Below, in pieces: positions 21,351-34,300 of a DNA stretch of 64,000 nt (its first letter is position 1; every line of letters begins with the position of its first letter). The notes below the pieces were generated by a model. The model was not told where the DNA came from. It was given only the letters and a program-made list of their open reading frames with translations, and made no database searches. A program made the translations under genes and the position numbers. Source of the DNA: Nectonema munidae (Eukaryota; Nematomorpha; Nectonematoida; Nectonematidae); the NCBI GenBank assembly GCA_030549495.1, contig JAUIRK010000142.1:694001-758000 (forward strand), read 5' to 3'.

Positions 21351-22636
21351 CTTAAAACAAAAAAAATAAAAAACTAATATCACATATGTGCTTGTATACA
21401 AAGTGGATGATCGAGATGATTGACAGGTATCATGTCGATGAACAACATGCCAACAAATTCAGGGTGTGTGAGAAAATGTCGTCGAAAACGCAAAAACAAC
21501 GCTTTTAACGCAACTTTTAAACTTAACTAACTTTTTTTTCTTTAACCTTAGAAGGATGGAGTAGGGCTTTTTATGGCAAGCAAAATCTTCAAACTCATTT
21601 TACTCAAAATTGAATATATCAAAGCTATATAAAAGATATTATGTATTTTATTATCTTTTTATGTATACTTAAAGATTGAAACAAAACGAAGATGGACACT
21701 TCTGTCATAATAATCTTTACACAAAACATAGGAATTAACGCCATCTATAATCTTCATAAACAATGGTTTTTTTGGAAAAATTACGATTATATTGTTGGAT
21801 GACACAATTATAAGCCATAATTATTAACATTTTACCTAAAAAATAGCCAGTTTATTTAAGTTTCTACGACATCTTTCAACTAATACAAACCAGGTAAAAT
21901 TCTGTTTTTTTCAACTATTACAATAAAAATCAAGACCACACGGAATATACTATGGTTATTTGATGTATTTCCGATTTTCTATATAGAGCACTCTCCAGTT
22001 TTTGGTTTTTATAATAAATTTTAGCAACTTCAAACCGTTTAATCCTACAAAGTATACCGCTTTTTCATCTCATGTAAACCTCTATAGAATAGTAAGACAT
22101 TTTCTTCTATAAAATCATGCTGTATGCTCTGTTTCATAATTGCGCTTGATAATCGCCAACCACAAAATAAGTTCTGACAATAGTTTTTTTATAAAAAACT
22201 TGTGGTGGTTAAACAGATCTTGGTTATTTTTTGCCTGATTGAATACCTCTCAACATATATAAAGAGTAGATGATCTCACTTCGTATCATAACTGTGCATG
22301 AATTATGAAACAATAGAGGAGTCAAGAAGCTGCTTTCTCGTAATACTGGCTTCAAGGACAGAAAAGTTTTATTTATAAATTCAAACAAAAGATTCATATT
22401 GTGTTTGGATAAAAATTCGCTACGGCAGAATTTATGGAACGTTGAGACGAACAAACCTGAAAAATTTGTTGCATTGATTTGTTACACGTCATTTGTGTAT
22501 TGATATTCATTTCAATCATTCGTTTCCCCATCTTTGTCCTCTTGTGCGATGAGCAGCTCTTCAAGCTTCGATACAAGTAGTTTTTTGAAGGAGAAACTTC
22601 TGGTTCATATGTCTTTCCCAAAGTGACTGTGAACAC
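21351..22636. other. Upstream flank of the NCS coding exons
   Basis: Probably holds intron and leader sequence of the NCS gene. A minus-strand segment ending TTTTTCAG|GTTTGT at about 22457 would make a good donor, but its reading frame does not join exon A, so it could serve only as a non-coding leader. A copy of the dispersed 15-bp motif lies at 21735. Confidence 0.4.
21735..21749 (+). promoter_or_regulatory. Dispersed motif TTAACGCCATCTATA, copy 2
   Basis: Exact 15-bp match to the copy at 1425, about 390 bases upstream of the first known NCS coding exon. Confidence 0.5.
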
Positions 22637-23520
22637 ATGGGTTCAAATTCCAGTGAAGAAGATCAAGAAATAGAAGAGGGAGAGCGCCAGATGGAACAGA
22701 GTTTTTTTGGGAATCAAAAGAAGATCAAGGAAGAAGATCATCAACCAACATCATTTCACCTACACCAGGTCCAGAAGGTCATCCGCACTTTTATAAGATT
22801 TGATTCAAGGAGAGAAATGAATATTTAAGTATTGGTCACCAACTATGTGTGTAACTATTGTTGAGCAACTTGTCAATTATAGAGGGAGATCACCTATCAA
22901 AGTCTGGGAAATAAAAGTATACCAGTGTGTTGACTCAACCAGCTTTTATGTTTTTTCCGGTGAAGTATATCAGAGTAGCCTATTGGATAGGGAACAGTTT
23001 AAATCAGCTAATATTGTCAAGAGATTGGTTTCTTTTTCTTGTTTAGCCTCTGGCTCTGGCATGAATGTAGATCGGTTTTTTATGTATCATGAATTGTGTG
23101 AGTGGGCTAAAAGTAAAAACCACACGATTTGTGGTACGGTTAGAAGCCATAGAAGGTTCATGCCACACATTATACAGCCGGAACATTTGAAAGGTTTGGA
23201 ATTGAGTGAATGTGAGAGTAGATTTTTATTTACACAAAGTTCCTCATTGACAATTTACATTTCGCAGAAACATTCCAAAAAAAAGTATGTGTTGTCTAGT
23301 CAACATCCTTCAAGAATTGATACGTTAGAACCAAAGAAAGCCTCAAACAATCCTAGACTATAATAAATATAAGTGAGGAGTTGATGTTTTCAACAGAATG
23401 GTTAGAAATTATAGTTGTTATGAAGCATTGAGACGATGGCCATTGGCCAGTTGCTATTTCCACAAACTCTCTTGGCATTGCTGCTAATAATAGCTGAGTG
23501 ATTATGGAGGCAAACGATTC
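22637..23520 (+). mobile_element. piggyBac transposase relic 1
   Basis: The main frame (22845-23363) carries piggyBac landmarks: VEQLVNYRGRSPIKV, then MNVDRFFMYHELCEWAKS, then HTICGTVRSHRR, and after an in-frame stop GVDVFNRMVRNYS and RRWPLASCYF. The first catalytic Asp (DEQL in the family) is Val here and stops interrupt the C-terminal part, so it cannot be active. The preceding acidic frame (22637-22828, SSEEDQEIEEGER) looks like the acidic piggyBac N-terminus. No TTAA-flanked ends were identified. Confidence 0.85.
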
Positions 23521-24946
23521 GAGTGCGTATCCTCCAGTTGTAAAAGGAGAAAAAATGTTTTATAAGACATCATCTAGCTTTGCTTTTAGCCGAAAAGTCT
23601 ATGGTAATTAAAGCCAAAATTAATTTACTCGTTTATCAACTCAAAACTCGTTATCTTTTTACGGTTTCACCAGATCTAGTGAAACTGTTACATCATCAAC
23701 TTTAAGAGGATGCTGTTCTTCCACTAATTTCTTCATTATCTAATTCTTCATTCTTCGAGAGAACTGCAAGCCTAGAAAAGGGGGAACAAGAAAATGCAGT
23801 GTATGTGCGAAGTTCATATGCAAAGAGTATACTTTATTTTGTGTAATAAATAACTGTAAAAGCCACTTACACCAAATAATTTACATATAAAACGTGCATT
23901 ACATCACATATATATATATATATATGTTCATTGTTCATAGTGTGTGTACTGAAATTAATTGCTAATTGTCTAATGAATTAAATTTACTCAATTTAATTTT
24001 TTTTAAATAAATTTCAAAAAAAAAATTTTTTTTGACCATTTGACATGTTTTTATTCAAAGTATTTGTGATAGTATTTAACGCCATCTATAAAATACTCAA
24101 AATGCTGTTTCTTGTTCTGTATACCCATAATACAGATTTTTATACAGAATTAAACTTTGTTCCAGTCTAAATATGATTTGGTTATAGATTTTGCCTGAAA
24201 ACTTGCAGAAAGCATACAAAATTGAAGTTACAAATTGAAGCTGATGAGAGTAAAACTCCCATTAACCCATCCTTAGTGTTGCAAAAAAAAGATCCGTCCT
24301 GCTAAGAACTAACTTTTTTTTCTTTTTCAGTGATTTTTTTCGCAAATGTTTAATAATTATTTTCCGAATCCACATGTGGCAAGTTTTTTGCCTGTCTTTC
24401 TGCATTTTGTTCATAGAGGTGTAGTCGGCACACCAACCGCTTACAACATAACTGCATAAAGTAAGCAAATCAAAATTAATTGGGTAAGTTGCATGAATGT
24501 GCTTCATGATGAGATTCAATCAGAGAAGCAGAAAATGTAGAGGGGAAGGAGAGAGGATCATGGTTGGTACTTGGGAATTTTCTGACATTACCCATGTAAA
24601 ATAGAATTTGTTGAGGTGATTTTAAGAGATAAAGTTATCCTAACCCGTTTGGAAAGAGACTTCCTTCTTCACAGGAAAAAACATATAGGAGTTATTAATT
24701 TAAGCTGTCGACTACATTTTTTCTTCAATCTAATTTACCGACATAAATTGTGTAATTTATCACACAGTCTAGGCAAATTTGCGAATGTAACTACATCCAA
24801 AATTCATCCAAAATTTCACGAATCTTCAGGTATTTACCTATAAAATTTAACTGGTTTGAATATGACATTTTCTATCCATAAAAAAATATAATAAGGATTT
24901 AAATGTCATGGTTGATACAGATATTTTTTAACAAACGAATTTATCC
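23521..24946. other. Intergenic, no gene recognised
   Basis: AT-rich sequence with a short TA run near 23912 and a copy of the dispersed motif at 24076. Open frames of 75-85 codons show no family signature. Confidence 0.5.
24076..24090 (+). promoter_or_regulatory. Dispersed motif TTAACGCCATCTATA, copy 3
   Basis: Exact 15-bp match to the copies at 1425 and 21735. Confidence 0.5.
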
Positions 24947-25392
24947 TCAGTGAAGTTTTGGACAAGCATAGATCATCTTCTTGATCAGTTTATTTTTTTC
25001 ATACACTTTGTTTGAAGCAAACTTGAAAACGCTAATTCCCACATATGTGTTCAAGGAAAAGGCATAACAATTCTCAGCATTTCTTAACATAAATTTGGAT
25101 ATTGAGGAAATTTTTTTTATCAAAAATTCACTAAGCTTCAATGATTCAAAATCAACTTTGCAACAGCTATCGTTTATGAAATCAATAACTCGCCTTGATA
25201 AATTGATTGAACTGGAAGGTTTTCAATTTTTGTTTCAAATGGCTTTTTGAATAATGTATGAAATCTTTGGCATATGTTTGGAAAGTATGAATTCAATTCA
25301 TTTTTTAAAGACTTCAAATGTTCTATCAACAATCTTGGAAGTTTGTCATTGAACAAAACATCAGTTTGAAGAACCGTACATTTAACGCCCAT
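24947..25392 (-). mobile_element. hAT transposase C-terminal relic (ZBED5/SCAND3-like)
   Basis: Two overlapping minus-strand frames read LKSLKNELNSYFPN, KKPFETKIENLPV, then INDSCCKVDFESLKLSEFLI and CYAFSLNTYVGISVFKFAS. These follow the order of the hAT/ZBED C-terminus (YFPD ... NPF ... LP ... NDS ... FDSLSLSDFW ... STYLCESGFS). One frame change separates the halves, and the key CE-FS motif has decayed. The rest of the transposase is absent. Confidence 0.7.
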
Positions 25393-25397
25393 CTACA
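25382..25397 (+). promoter_or_regulatory. Dispersed motif, variant with one extra C
   Basis: TTAACGCCCATCTACA differs from the other copies by one inserted C. It sits at the edge of the hAT relic and may be coincidental. Confidence 0.3.
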
Positions 25398-25589
25398 TTC
25401 ATTTTTAAGCAACTATTTTGTTAGTCCACTTCCGACATTATTACACTTCTTATCAGTATATACTTATAATTATATTACTGATTACTAATTATATATTCAG
25501 ATAGTTGTAAAAAATTTTTTTATTTTTTTATGGTTTGTCAAGTGTTTGTTACAAATGCACATCATCTAACAGTGAAAAAAATAATGAAA

Positions 25590-25603
25590 GCGCCATCTGG
25601 TGT
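25590..25603 (-). promoter_or_regulatory. CTCF-like site (13 of 14 consensus positions)
   Basis: On the minus strand ACACCAGATGGCGC matches CCASYAGRKGGCRS at every position but the first. This is the best such match I noticed in the window. Its core AGATGGCG is shared with the dispersed motif. Confidence 0.45.
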
Positions 25604-26407
25604 TTTATTTAGTTATATCTGTGAAAATGGCATACTTAGTAATTGAAACTAATAAAGTTAGTAAAGCAATTCCTTTGCAAATCTAAAAAACAACCCTACC
25701 AATCTAATTACCAAGCGATGCTATTTTTTTCTTCTTTTTTAAGAAAAAATATGAAATCTAAAAAATAGAAAAAAATTGTCAATAATCCCATATGTTGTGT
25801 AGCTTCCTTGGATATAAAAATTATAAACATAGAGGAATAACTAGTATTAAAATATATCAAAGTAAGAGAGAAGTTTCATGCAAAGGATTTGCACTTTTCA
25901 CACTGCCTTTTTAAAATAAAATTAATGAATCAAAAGGCGGGATTCTTGTAAACTCGCATACTTTTGGTTATTTAGCGTGCGATACAATTCGGTCAATTCT
26001 ACAAAATCGGGCAACATATGGCACACTTATACTAGAGAAACTTGATCTCAACTCACGCATATCAAAGGACATCATCATGTTTACTTCTTTGATTTCATTG
26101 GTTCAAATTTGTGTATTAAAAATTTTTGCGAAAATTATTCGTAGTATCGCGCGTTGACATTAACTTTTTAAATCAATCCAACAAAATCCTCAATGAGCCC
26201 AAATTTTATTCATAGCTTTATTGTAAAAACGCGCTTTTGTATAATTTTTTTTAAACAGTAAAATTAAAATGACGAAATAAAAAAAAAGAAAGAATCGTTT
26301 AAGAAAGGATGGAAATCAGGAATTACCATATGTGCGCTGGAAGAAACCATGATTGCTCACAAATCTTGCTAAAGTGCTTTGGCAAGAGGAAAAATGGTCG
26401 TGAACAA

Positions 26408-26424
26408 GGGAGAGAGAGAGAGAG
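26408..26424. repeat. GA dinucleotide repeat
   Basis: About nine GA units in a purine-rich stretch. Confidence 0.8.
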
Positions 26425-26756
26425 AAAAAGATTGGAAGCTGCTAACAAAAGTATTTCTTTCTTTTTTTAAACCTTTGAAAGAGCAGAAACAAATACACTC
26501 ATAAATTTTGCTTTCTTTCAAAGACAGATCATGTATATGGTGATTTATTCTCCTGGATTCAGTCAGTATATTATCACATGATGCATATGCTTTATATGAA
26601 TTCGTATATGGATGAATTGGTGTGCGTACATTTATAGAGTTTGAAGAGATGAGTTCTGACAAGGCAAATCTACTTACTTAGCCAAGTATAAAATTAAGGA
26701 AAGAATTGAATCATCATATTTATATTGACTTGACATTTTTCTGAGAACCTTCTCTG

Positions 26757-26816
26757 AATATATATATACATACACACACACACACACACATATATACATA
26801 CATAAATATATGCACG
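26757..26816. repeat. TA/CA compound microsatellite
   Basis: TATATATA followed by about nine CA units and further TATA/CATA repeats. Confidence 0.85.
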
Positions 26817-29795
26817 CTATACACAGAGACAAGTTTGAAATTTCATTTAATCAAGAAAATTCCAGTAATTATGATCTAAAATTATCGATAATAATAGAAT
26901 CATCAACACGATGATGGCGATATTCTCGAATAAGTCTATCATTGTAGTTGAGATTGTTAATGTGTGTATATACATAATTGTATACAAACGAACGCAATGA
27001 ATACTGTTGAGTTGAGCGAGTTTAAAGGGCTAATAACGAACTCATCACTACTTCAAGCTCAAATGTGCGATATCAGAGATCCATCATGTATTTTTAGAGG
27101 TTCGAATGTGCACATTTTCTTGACTTATGATCGAAGTTCACAGCTTTACACCTGCCCATTCTTAAGTCAACACCGTGCTGAATTTCACTCTTCTGGATTG
27201 AAAGATTTTGGAATTTGCACTTTGAAAATATTAAATATTAAATAATAGAAAAAATGCGTTACTTAATTTATATATGCGCACAAAAGAGTAAGAAAGTCCA
27301 TTTTTACTTATAGTAAAAAGTGAATCTCAATTATTATGGTTGGCGTTGGAGTTGGGTTGCGCATTCTGAGTGGATCTTTTTAAAAAATATTTTGAAGTAT
27401 TTAAAAGTAAGGACAAAACAACTTTAATATATGCCACATATGGCCTGCTCATTCCTTAGTAGAAGTGGGAAGTGAGAGTATGCCTTTAATACTTTAGTTT
27501 TTATGTATTTGGAATCGGAATCTTACGAATATTTTTGCACCTACTCGGCAACGCTCGGTTGGACATTAGAAGTAAAGTACGTGCTCAAGATAGATATTTC
27601 ATAAGACATCCTTAGATGATCACAATGTTTATTCCTGAAATGAATAGTCTTAAAGTCTCTTTGTTCTGAAACAAAAACGGTTGCATGATCCTAATGTCAA
27701 TGGCAATAATGTTGACAACTTGAAGTGTGGAACAAAATGTTTTACCCAAAAAAAAATTAAAAAATAAAAAAATGATATAAAAAATAAAAAACTTAAATGA
27801 TTTTTTTCGAGTAAAATTTCATTATTTTTATCCCATCAACATTTTCCTACATTCCGCAAGTTAATAAGAATTTATCTTGCAAGAAAATGTCCATCATTGA
27901 TAAGACTGAAAAATATTAAGTGTTCTATGGATATAGCTATGCACATTGAACAAGTAGAATCAATAATATAAAACATCTAAAAGTTTTGTCCACAAAGGAT
28001 CCGTTCTCCATTTTTCAAACTCATACCCGACCAGCAGTCTCAAATAGACTCACATCCAGGACGAAATTCTCTGAAAGACAACCAACAATCGTTTCAGTAT
28101 GGAGAAAATTCACTGCGTTCAGTTCATTAGATTGATAAATTAAAGGGGTTATTGCCCTGAAAATTTTGACATGTCCCTCGTTCTAATATTAAACTCCGTT
28201 CTTGGCCGCAAAAACTTTGAGAAAAACCTTTTTGTAACATATGTCACAACAGAAAGCTGCACTTTAAGATATTTTAACGGTCAAACAGCTTTATAATTTA
28301 AAAAAAATACAAGGGAATTATAACAGAGGGCGAAAGAAAAAGCAAGAACTCAAGTTCGCACAAGAAGTTGAATTGAAAAACTAAAAAAGCAGCGTTTGAT
28401 TCGCTGAGACGGTTGTAAACATTGGGTAAATGCAGTACACAGAGAATTGCGACATTAAAAATAATTCAAACGGGTCATGCAAAAAACTATGAAGATTAGA
28501 CAAAATTTAGCAAAATAAACCACACTAACTTATATATGAATGTTGGATCTTCAAAACGGAAGTATAATTGAAGTGACATTTGAAAATATATGGTTGCGAG
28601 TCAAATACAGAAATGAAAAGTCTTTGATATCAACATCGGAGGAATACGCTCAAATAACACGATTGCCATCTTTGTTTTATCCATATTTCAAACTCTCAGC
28701 ACTGATGATGAATATTATGAGTTTTAGAAAATAATCCGTAAATTGCGCAACAAAATATTTGCGGCATAAGAAAATTTGTTTAAACACGCTTACGACAATG
28801 GAAGGAAGTTCGGTTGCAAAATTGTGATTTAATGTTATTGATAGTGAAAAACCTTTGTGTTTCAATCTCTAAGGAAGAAGATTTGGTGAAGAAAATTAGC
28901 ATAAAAATGCAAAGTAAATGACATTGATTGTCAAAGTGTGAAAGCTTAAAAAAGATACCAAACAACACATATGCGATGGAATTTTAATTGGAAAGAATTT
29001 TAATTGAAAGAATTGCCGCTACACACTTTTTTATTATCGATTTTGCAAAAAGGAAGATAATTAGGAAAGCATGAAGATGGAGAAAGAATCTACGAAGATT
29101 AGAAATAAAATTAAGAGCTCCCTCACATACAGACACACCCACAGACGCGCAGTGACACACAGAAAAGACGCACCCACATAGACAAAAACACAGATTCACA
29201 TATGTGCATACAGGCATTCTGTTCGGCATCCCATATGTGTTAACATAAAGAAATGCTTATCATGAATATTTTGGATGAAGTAAATGAACTAAACTAGTGT
29301 CTGAGAAAAGTTTTGACTTTTGTTTTTTATGTTCCCTTTATACATCATATTAGTTTTCCTTCCAAGAATATCATGATATCGTAATAAAGATTTTCACAGA
29401 GCGATTTCTCAATTTTTTAAATGGATAAAGACTTGATTCCCTTTCATTATATCATGATTTCATGATGATTACCAAAATCACTTCAAAGTCTATACATTAT
29501 ATACAACTAACAAAAATTAATTGTGGAACAGAGAAATTTTTTTTTGCAAATTTGTGAAATTAAACAGGCTAAATGGAAAGAGTGGTTGCACCACCCTTCC
29601 TTTTGAGAGATGTAATATGGGCGATGAATAATTATAAAATCATGAATTTTATTTGAAAAATGTGTGAAATAATGAATTCAAGTTGAAAAATTCTATTAAG
29701 TTTACCATTCATGCGATTTTTGCAAATTTAAAATTTTAAGAATTTTGAAAATAACACACACAATGATTGCCATTTTCATTTAGCCGATATAGCAA

Positions 29796-29810
29796 TTAAC
29801 GCCATCTACA
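29796..29810 (+). promoter_or_regulatory. Dispersed motif TTAACGCCATCTACA, copy 4
   Basis: Matches the other copies at 14 of 15 positions (T to C at position 14), lying 270 bases before the second piggyBac relic. Confidence 0.5.
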
Positions 29811-30079
29811 AAGCTCTTTATTCTATATCTTAAAAGAAGTAAACTTGGATAATTTAGACGCAGTGCGTATTTTCGCGATGCTTTTTACTCATAATGACGG
29901 AATCCATCCACGCAACAACCACTAAATCCCATCAAACATCAATTCAATCCAACCTGGACGGGATATGAGTGAATTATTGATTTTTATATCAACCATTTTC
30001 AAGTGTAGTAGTGATATGTAGCATATATATTAGAGATTTTATTACACACCACTACATTCTTCTTCATCTCTAATTTCTG

Positions 30080-31330
30080 ATGAATCCGTCATCTTCAAGT
30101 ACTTCAAGCTCTTCTGAGGAAGAATTTTCTGAATATTCCGATGAAATGGCATCTGATATTTTTGTAGATTCGGCTTCCCAAGTAACTTTTCAAGTTGAAA
30201 GAGAAGAAATGATAATAGAAAGAAAAGATGACGACTTTTCGCCTCCAGGTGGAACAGCGTATGCTCGGTTTTCTCGGAATTCTATTTCAGGTCCACGTTT
30301 AAATCGAAGGCGAAATTTAAATTCCCGACCTTACGAACCTTCAAATGAAGCAAAATGTTTGAAAAGTCATGCAGAAATATTTAATCTCTTTTTTGACATT
30401 TCTTTGTTAAATCATACAAGTAAAAATGACAAAAAGAAAAGCATCAGAAACAGCTTTTTTCTAGAGATGGTGATCCATTTGTAAGAGCAGCCATTGGTAG
30501 ACGTATGTTTACAAATATTTTTTTTATCAAATTTGAAGATTTCAGCACTTGAGACAGACATTACAATATTTCTGCTATAAGATTTATTCATGATGAATTT
30601 TTTGAAAAATGCCATAGCTATTGGATCCCTTTAGACACAGTTAGAAGTGACGAACAATTCATTGAATTTAGAGGTCGTTGTCCTGTCAAAGTGTATGATT
30701 CAAATAAACCAGGTCATTATGGAGTTAAAATGTTTCATTTGAAACGATTCAAAAACTTTTTATGTAATTAAACGTGAAATATATGTTTGTGTACTTGCTG
30801 ATGAGATTTATTTTTCCAGCTTAGAAATTTGTAAACGTTTCATTTCAAAAAGTGTTTTACCTCAAAGATGTGGGGTATATTTAAACCGTTTCTTTGCTTT
30901 GGCAAAATGGGCCCTTCAATTGAATTTAACAATCTGTGTCACTAAATCCGAATCGTAGGTTTCTACCCATTTTACTAAAGCCCAAATATTTATAAGGTTT
31001 AAACTTACAAGAAATTGAAAGTAAAATAGTATATACTCAATTTGCATCTCTTTCCATATATATTCCAATGAAAGATGCAAAAAACATTTCAAACAGTGTA
31101 TATTTTATCTTCTGAACATACATGAAATGTAACGATCACAATTGATAAAAGCAAACCAGAAACTTTATTGTGTTATAATGAAAATAAAAGCGGTGTTGAT
31201 TGTTTCAACAGAATTTGAAGGTAATTCGCTCAAATATTTCTCAAATTTCTTGACTAATAAGAAATATTTTATCTTACTTTAGATTTCGCTCCGTTCCTAA
31301 AATTCTAGAGAGCAGTTGTTCAAGTAGAAC
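30080..31330 (+). mobile_element. piggyBac transposase relic 2
   Basis: Starts with a Ser/Glu-rich acidic N-terminus (MNPSSSSTSSSSEEEF) over 134 codons. Then, through several frame changes, come RRMFTNIFFIKFEDFS, ISAIRFIHDEFFEKC, SDEQFIEFRGRCPVKVYDSN, KPGHYGVKMF and finally LCYNENKSGVDCFNRI. These are piggyBac landmarks in the expected order; unlike relic 1, the first catalytic Asp (DEQF) remains. Part of the central region is missing or too decayed to read. It is a different lineage from relic 1. TTAA-flanked ends were not identified. Confidence 0.85.
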
Positions 31331-34300
31331 TTAGTGTTTTATACCTGATTATAAGACAATAACAAGAGGTACGCGTAAGTGTGCCTTTTGTAAAAAGTTT
31401 ATTTGTAAAAAACAAATGTAATTATGTTGAATAATTATAATTTAAAAGCATGCACCTCGTTTTGCCTACTATCATTTTTGTTATGCTTTATTTCAAATAA
31501 ATTAATGTGTTCTTCTTGTATAAATATATCTTCATAAACTCAAAAAGGTAATTTTTCTCTATAAAAATAATAGTTGTAAAAACATCCACTTTTTTCAAAC
31601 TTTAAGCAAAATGACGCCATTATCAGAATTGAAAATTTAAAAAAAATCTTTCTAAAATATACTTTTTATATTTCAAAGAGAAATTTTTTTTAATTTTAAG
31701 TAAATTACAAAAGAGAATCTAAATTAAATCTAATTCACACATTGATAAATATAATTCATAAACACTAATTAAAAATGGTTACAAACAAAATAAAACATTT
31801 CCCATAACACATATGTAAATATCTGAGACCAATTGAAAGAATGAATAATTATCTAAAATAATTGATATGTCTTTTCATATGCGGGCAAAAAGTCCAACTG
31901 GGGTTAGTGAAGGTTAAAAATTTGAAATAATTTTGGAAACGACTGCTTTTGAGAATTTAAAATTTTTCTGAGATAACTTATAAATTTAGTCATTTATATC
32001 TTTTTATTTAAGCTCATTCCCCAATATTTTTTCGTCTCATTTTTCCACTCGGATTCTGTTCTCCATTTTAGCGGAGATTAAACATAGCATACTTTTATAA
32101 AATTTTAAACAAATCTCTGAATAAATTGGAAATATAGTTATTGTAAAGTTACACAGACATGCCATCAAATTAAGCAAAATTAAAAAATATTTCAAAAAAT
32201 CTAAAAATTTGTAAAAGAGAAGAACCCTTATAGGACATTTAAAAACGCCCCGTTGCCAACAAGTTTAATACATTATTATTATTAATACGGAACGCACGCT
32301 TTTTGTCGAATAGCTATGAGGAGGTCCCCTTCCAAAAAATAAGAGAAACGGGGTCCATGGGAAAATATATGGTCCCATTTTAATTGCGGTATAAATATAC
32401 AAGAGAGCCTTCATTCACCATACACCCAGTTGTAGCTTATGCGAATTGGCCGCAGTTTCTGATAGCTTCCTATTGGGAAAAACTCTATGGATAATGTAAA
32501 TTTTGAAAATACGCCCATATATTCCCGCAACCACGCCCATCTGGATTTTTCTTATATTTTTAAACGTAAAGCGATCCATGGGTTCTGTGCTGTGCTCAAC
32601 TTCTACATATTCATAACGGCATATTTATAAATGTTGGATTTGTTTTAAACACTTCAATGAAAAATTTTAAATGAAAGAGCTTTCATATTTTGATTCTATA
32701 GTTTATATCAGATGAGAGAAGTGTCAAGAAACGTAGATTAGTTTTCCTTTTTCTATACAAGGTATGGAAATATATTTTTGAGATGTTGTATCGGAAGTGA
32801 TATCCTTCAACTTATCTATTTTTTTTATACGTTTTGACAAAATCTCGGTTATAACAAAGGTATATGAGGAAATTTTTTAAAGTTTTCAAAATTTCAAACA
32901 ACAAAAACTGTGTGAGAATAGATGAACAATTAGTGAAATATAAAGTAAATTCATGAATAAAATCCAAGATCCAATAAAAAATACTCACAATGGATCTAAA
33001 GTTTGTTACAAAGTTCTTTTGAGACGCATTACATTTTATAATCAAAAATGTATGGTCTGTTTACCTGGATTTAAGGTTAGATTATCAGGATTAAAAACGA
33101 AGGATCGAGAATTTTATTGATTGCATATTAAAGCGCTTAAAATTTATCGTTACTTCTAAATAATTCTAAGACCATGAACAGAAATCGAGAAACTTTATTG
33201 ATTACTATTAAATTATTATTGAAATTATTTTTTTGTAATAATAATACTTTATATCAATTTTTATTATATGAGCCAAATAATTCGTTACATCTCAATAAAT
33301 TATTATAATAGGTTCTTAGCAATTTTAATTTAAAAAAAAAGTAAAAATATACTTTCGAAAATAGAGATAAAAATGGGAAAAAAAGCATATCAGATCAAAA
33401 CAAAAAACTTCAACTAAAAAAGGGTATACTTTTTCAATAAAAATGATTAATATATATATACATTCGTATAGCGTATATAAACAAGTATAAAATTTAACTT
33501 CTATGTAGATGGCGTTAATCCTATACCTGTAATAATATGATTTACTTGTTTTGTTATTTTGAAAAGCGTAATTATTTAAAAGCAATGGCCTAATTTTGTA
33601 TCTTATTACTAAAATTTACATATTATTTTGCTATGTGGCTAAGTTGGTTCAATTTTTCTTTTGAAGTTAGGATGTTAAGTTGCGAGTGGCAAATAGTTAA
33701 ACAAAAATTTAGTTAATATATAATAATTTAAAACATTCCAATCTTTTTAATTTGTTATTTTAGCTTATTATTTTTTGATTGACATAATTATTTTTGTTTT
33801 TTTTTAATTTGCATTTTAGTTTTTTTACGTGATTCGTATTTTAACCATTTCCTGCTACTTTACAAAATAAGGAGTATGCACACAAATGTAATTGTAAAGA
33901 TAAGTTAGCATTTTTTTCAAATTGGCATTCATTAAAAGAGGGAAGGCCAAATAATAAATAAGGATTTTTTCATTCAAAAATTTTACTTATTTTTGTTTTT
34001 TTTAGTTACATAAAAATTTTGTATAGTTCGATTTTAAAATATTATTTTTATGTTTTACAAAATTTCAGTTCCTTTGTATAAAATAAATTCAAAGCAAAGT
34101 TTATATACCAACATTTTTCATAGCTAAGATTTATGATCTTGTGGAATCAAACAATTACTTAATGTTGAAATTCCACAGTTGTCAAAATAACTAAAACTGT
34201 TTTTTTGTCAAATAACTGAAATTTATTAGATAAAATATAACTGTCAATATTTTTGTCTGATTAATTTTGTCAAATAATTGAAAACAGGTACAGGTTTTCT

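Larger units (their letters stand above)
25604..30079. other. Intergenic with less AT-rich islands, no gene recognised
   Basis: Contains a GA repeat at 26408-26424, a CA repeat near 26770, one motif copy at 29796 and a cluster of five CACATATG/CATATGTG words between 26327 and 29239. Parts of 26.3-29.3 kb are visibly richer in G+C and could be untranslated exons or regulatory DNA. A 93-codon plus-strand frame (26964-27245) has no family signature or splice context and I do not call it a gene. Confidence 0.45.

Noticed and set aside
22394-22636. Minus-strand frame ending in TTTTTCAG|GTTTGT as the first coding exon of the NCS gene
   Set aside because: Its frame does not join exon A without an immediate stop, and the MGCIFS start in exon A already provides the myristoylation signal. 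It could still be a non-coding leader.
26964-27245. 93-codon plus-strand frame as a possible gene
   Set aside because: No family signature, splice signals or conserved context; length is within what occurs by chance in this window.
32390-32420. TATAAATA box as a promoter
   Set aside because: The spacing to the nearest initiator-like TCATTC is too short and nothing gene-like follows.
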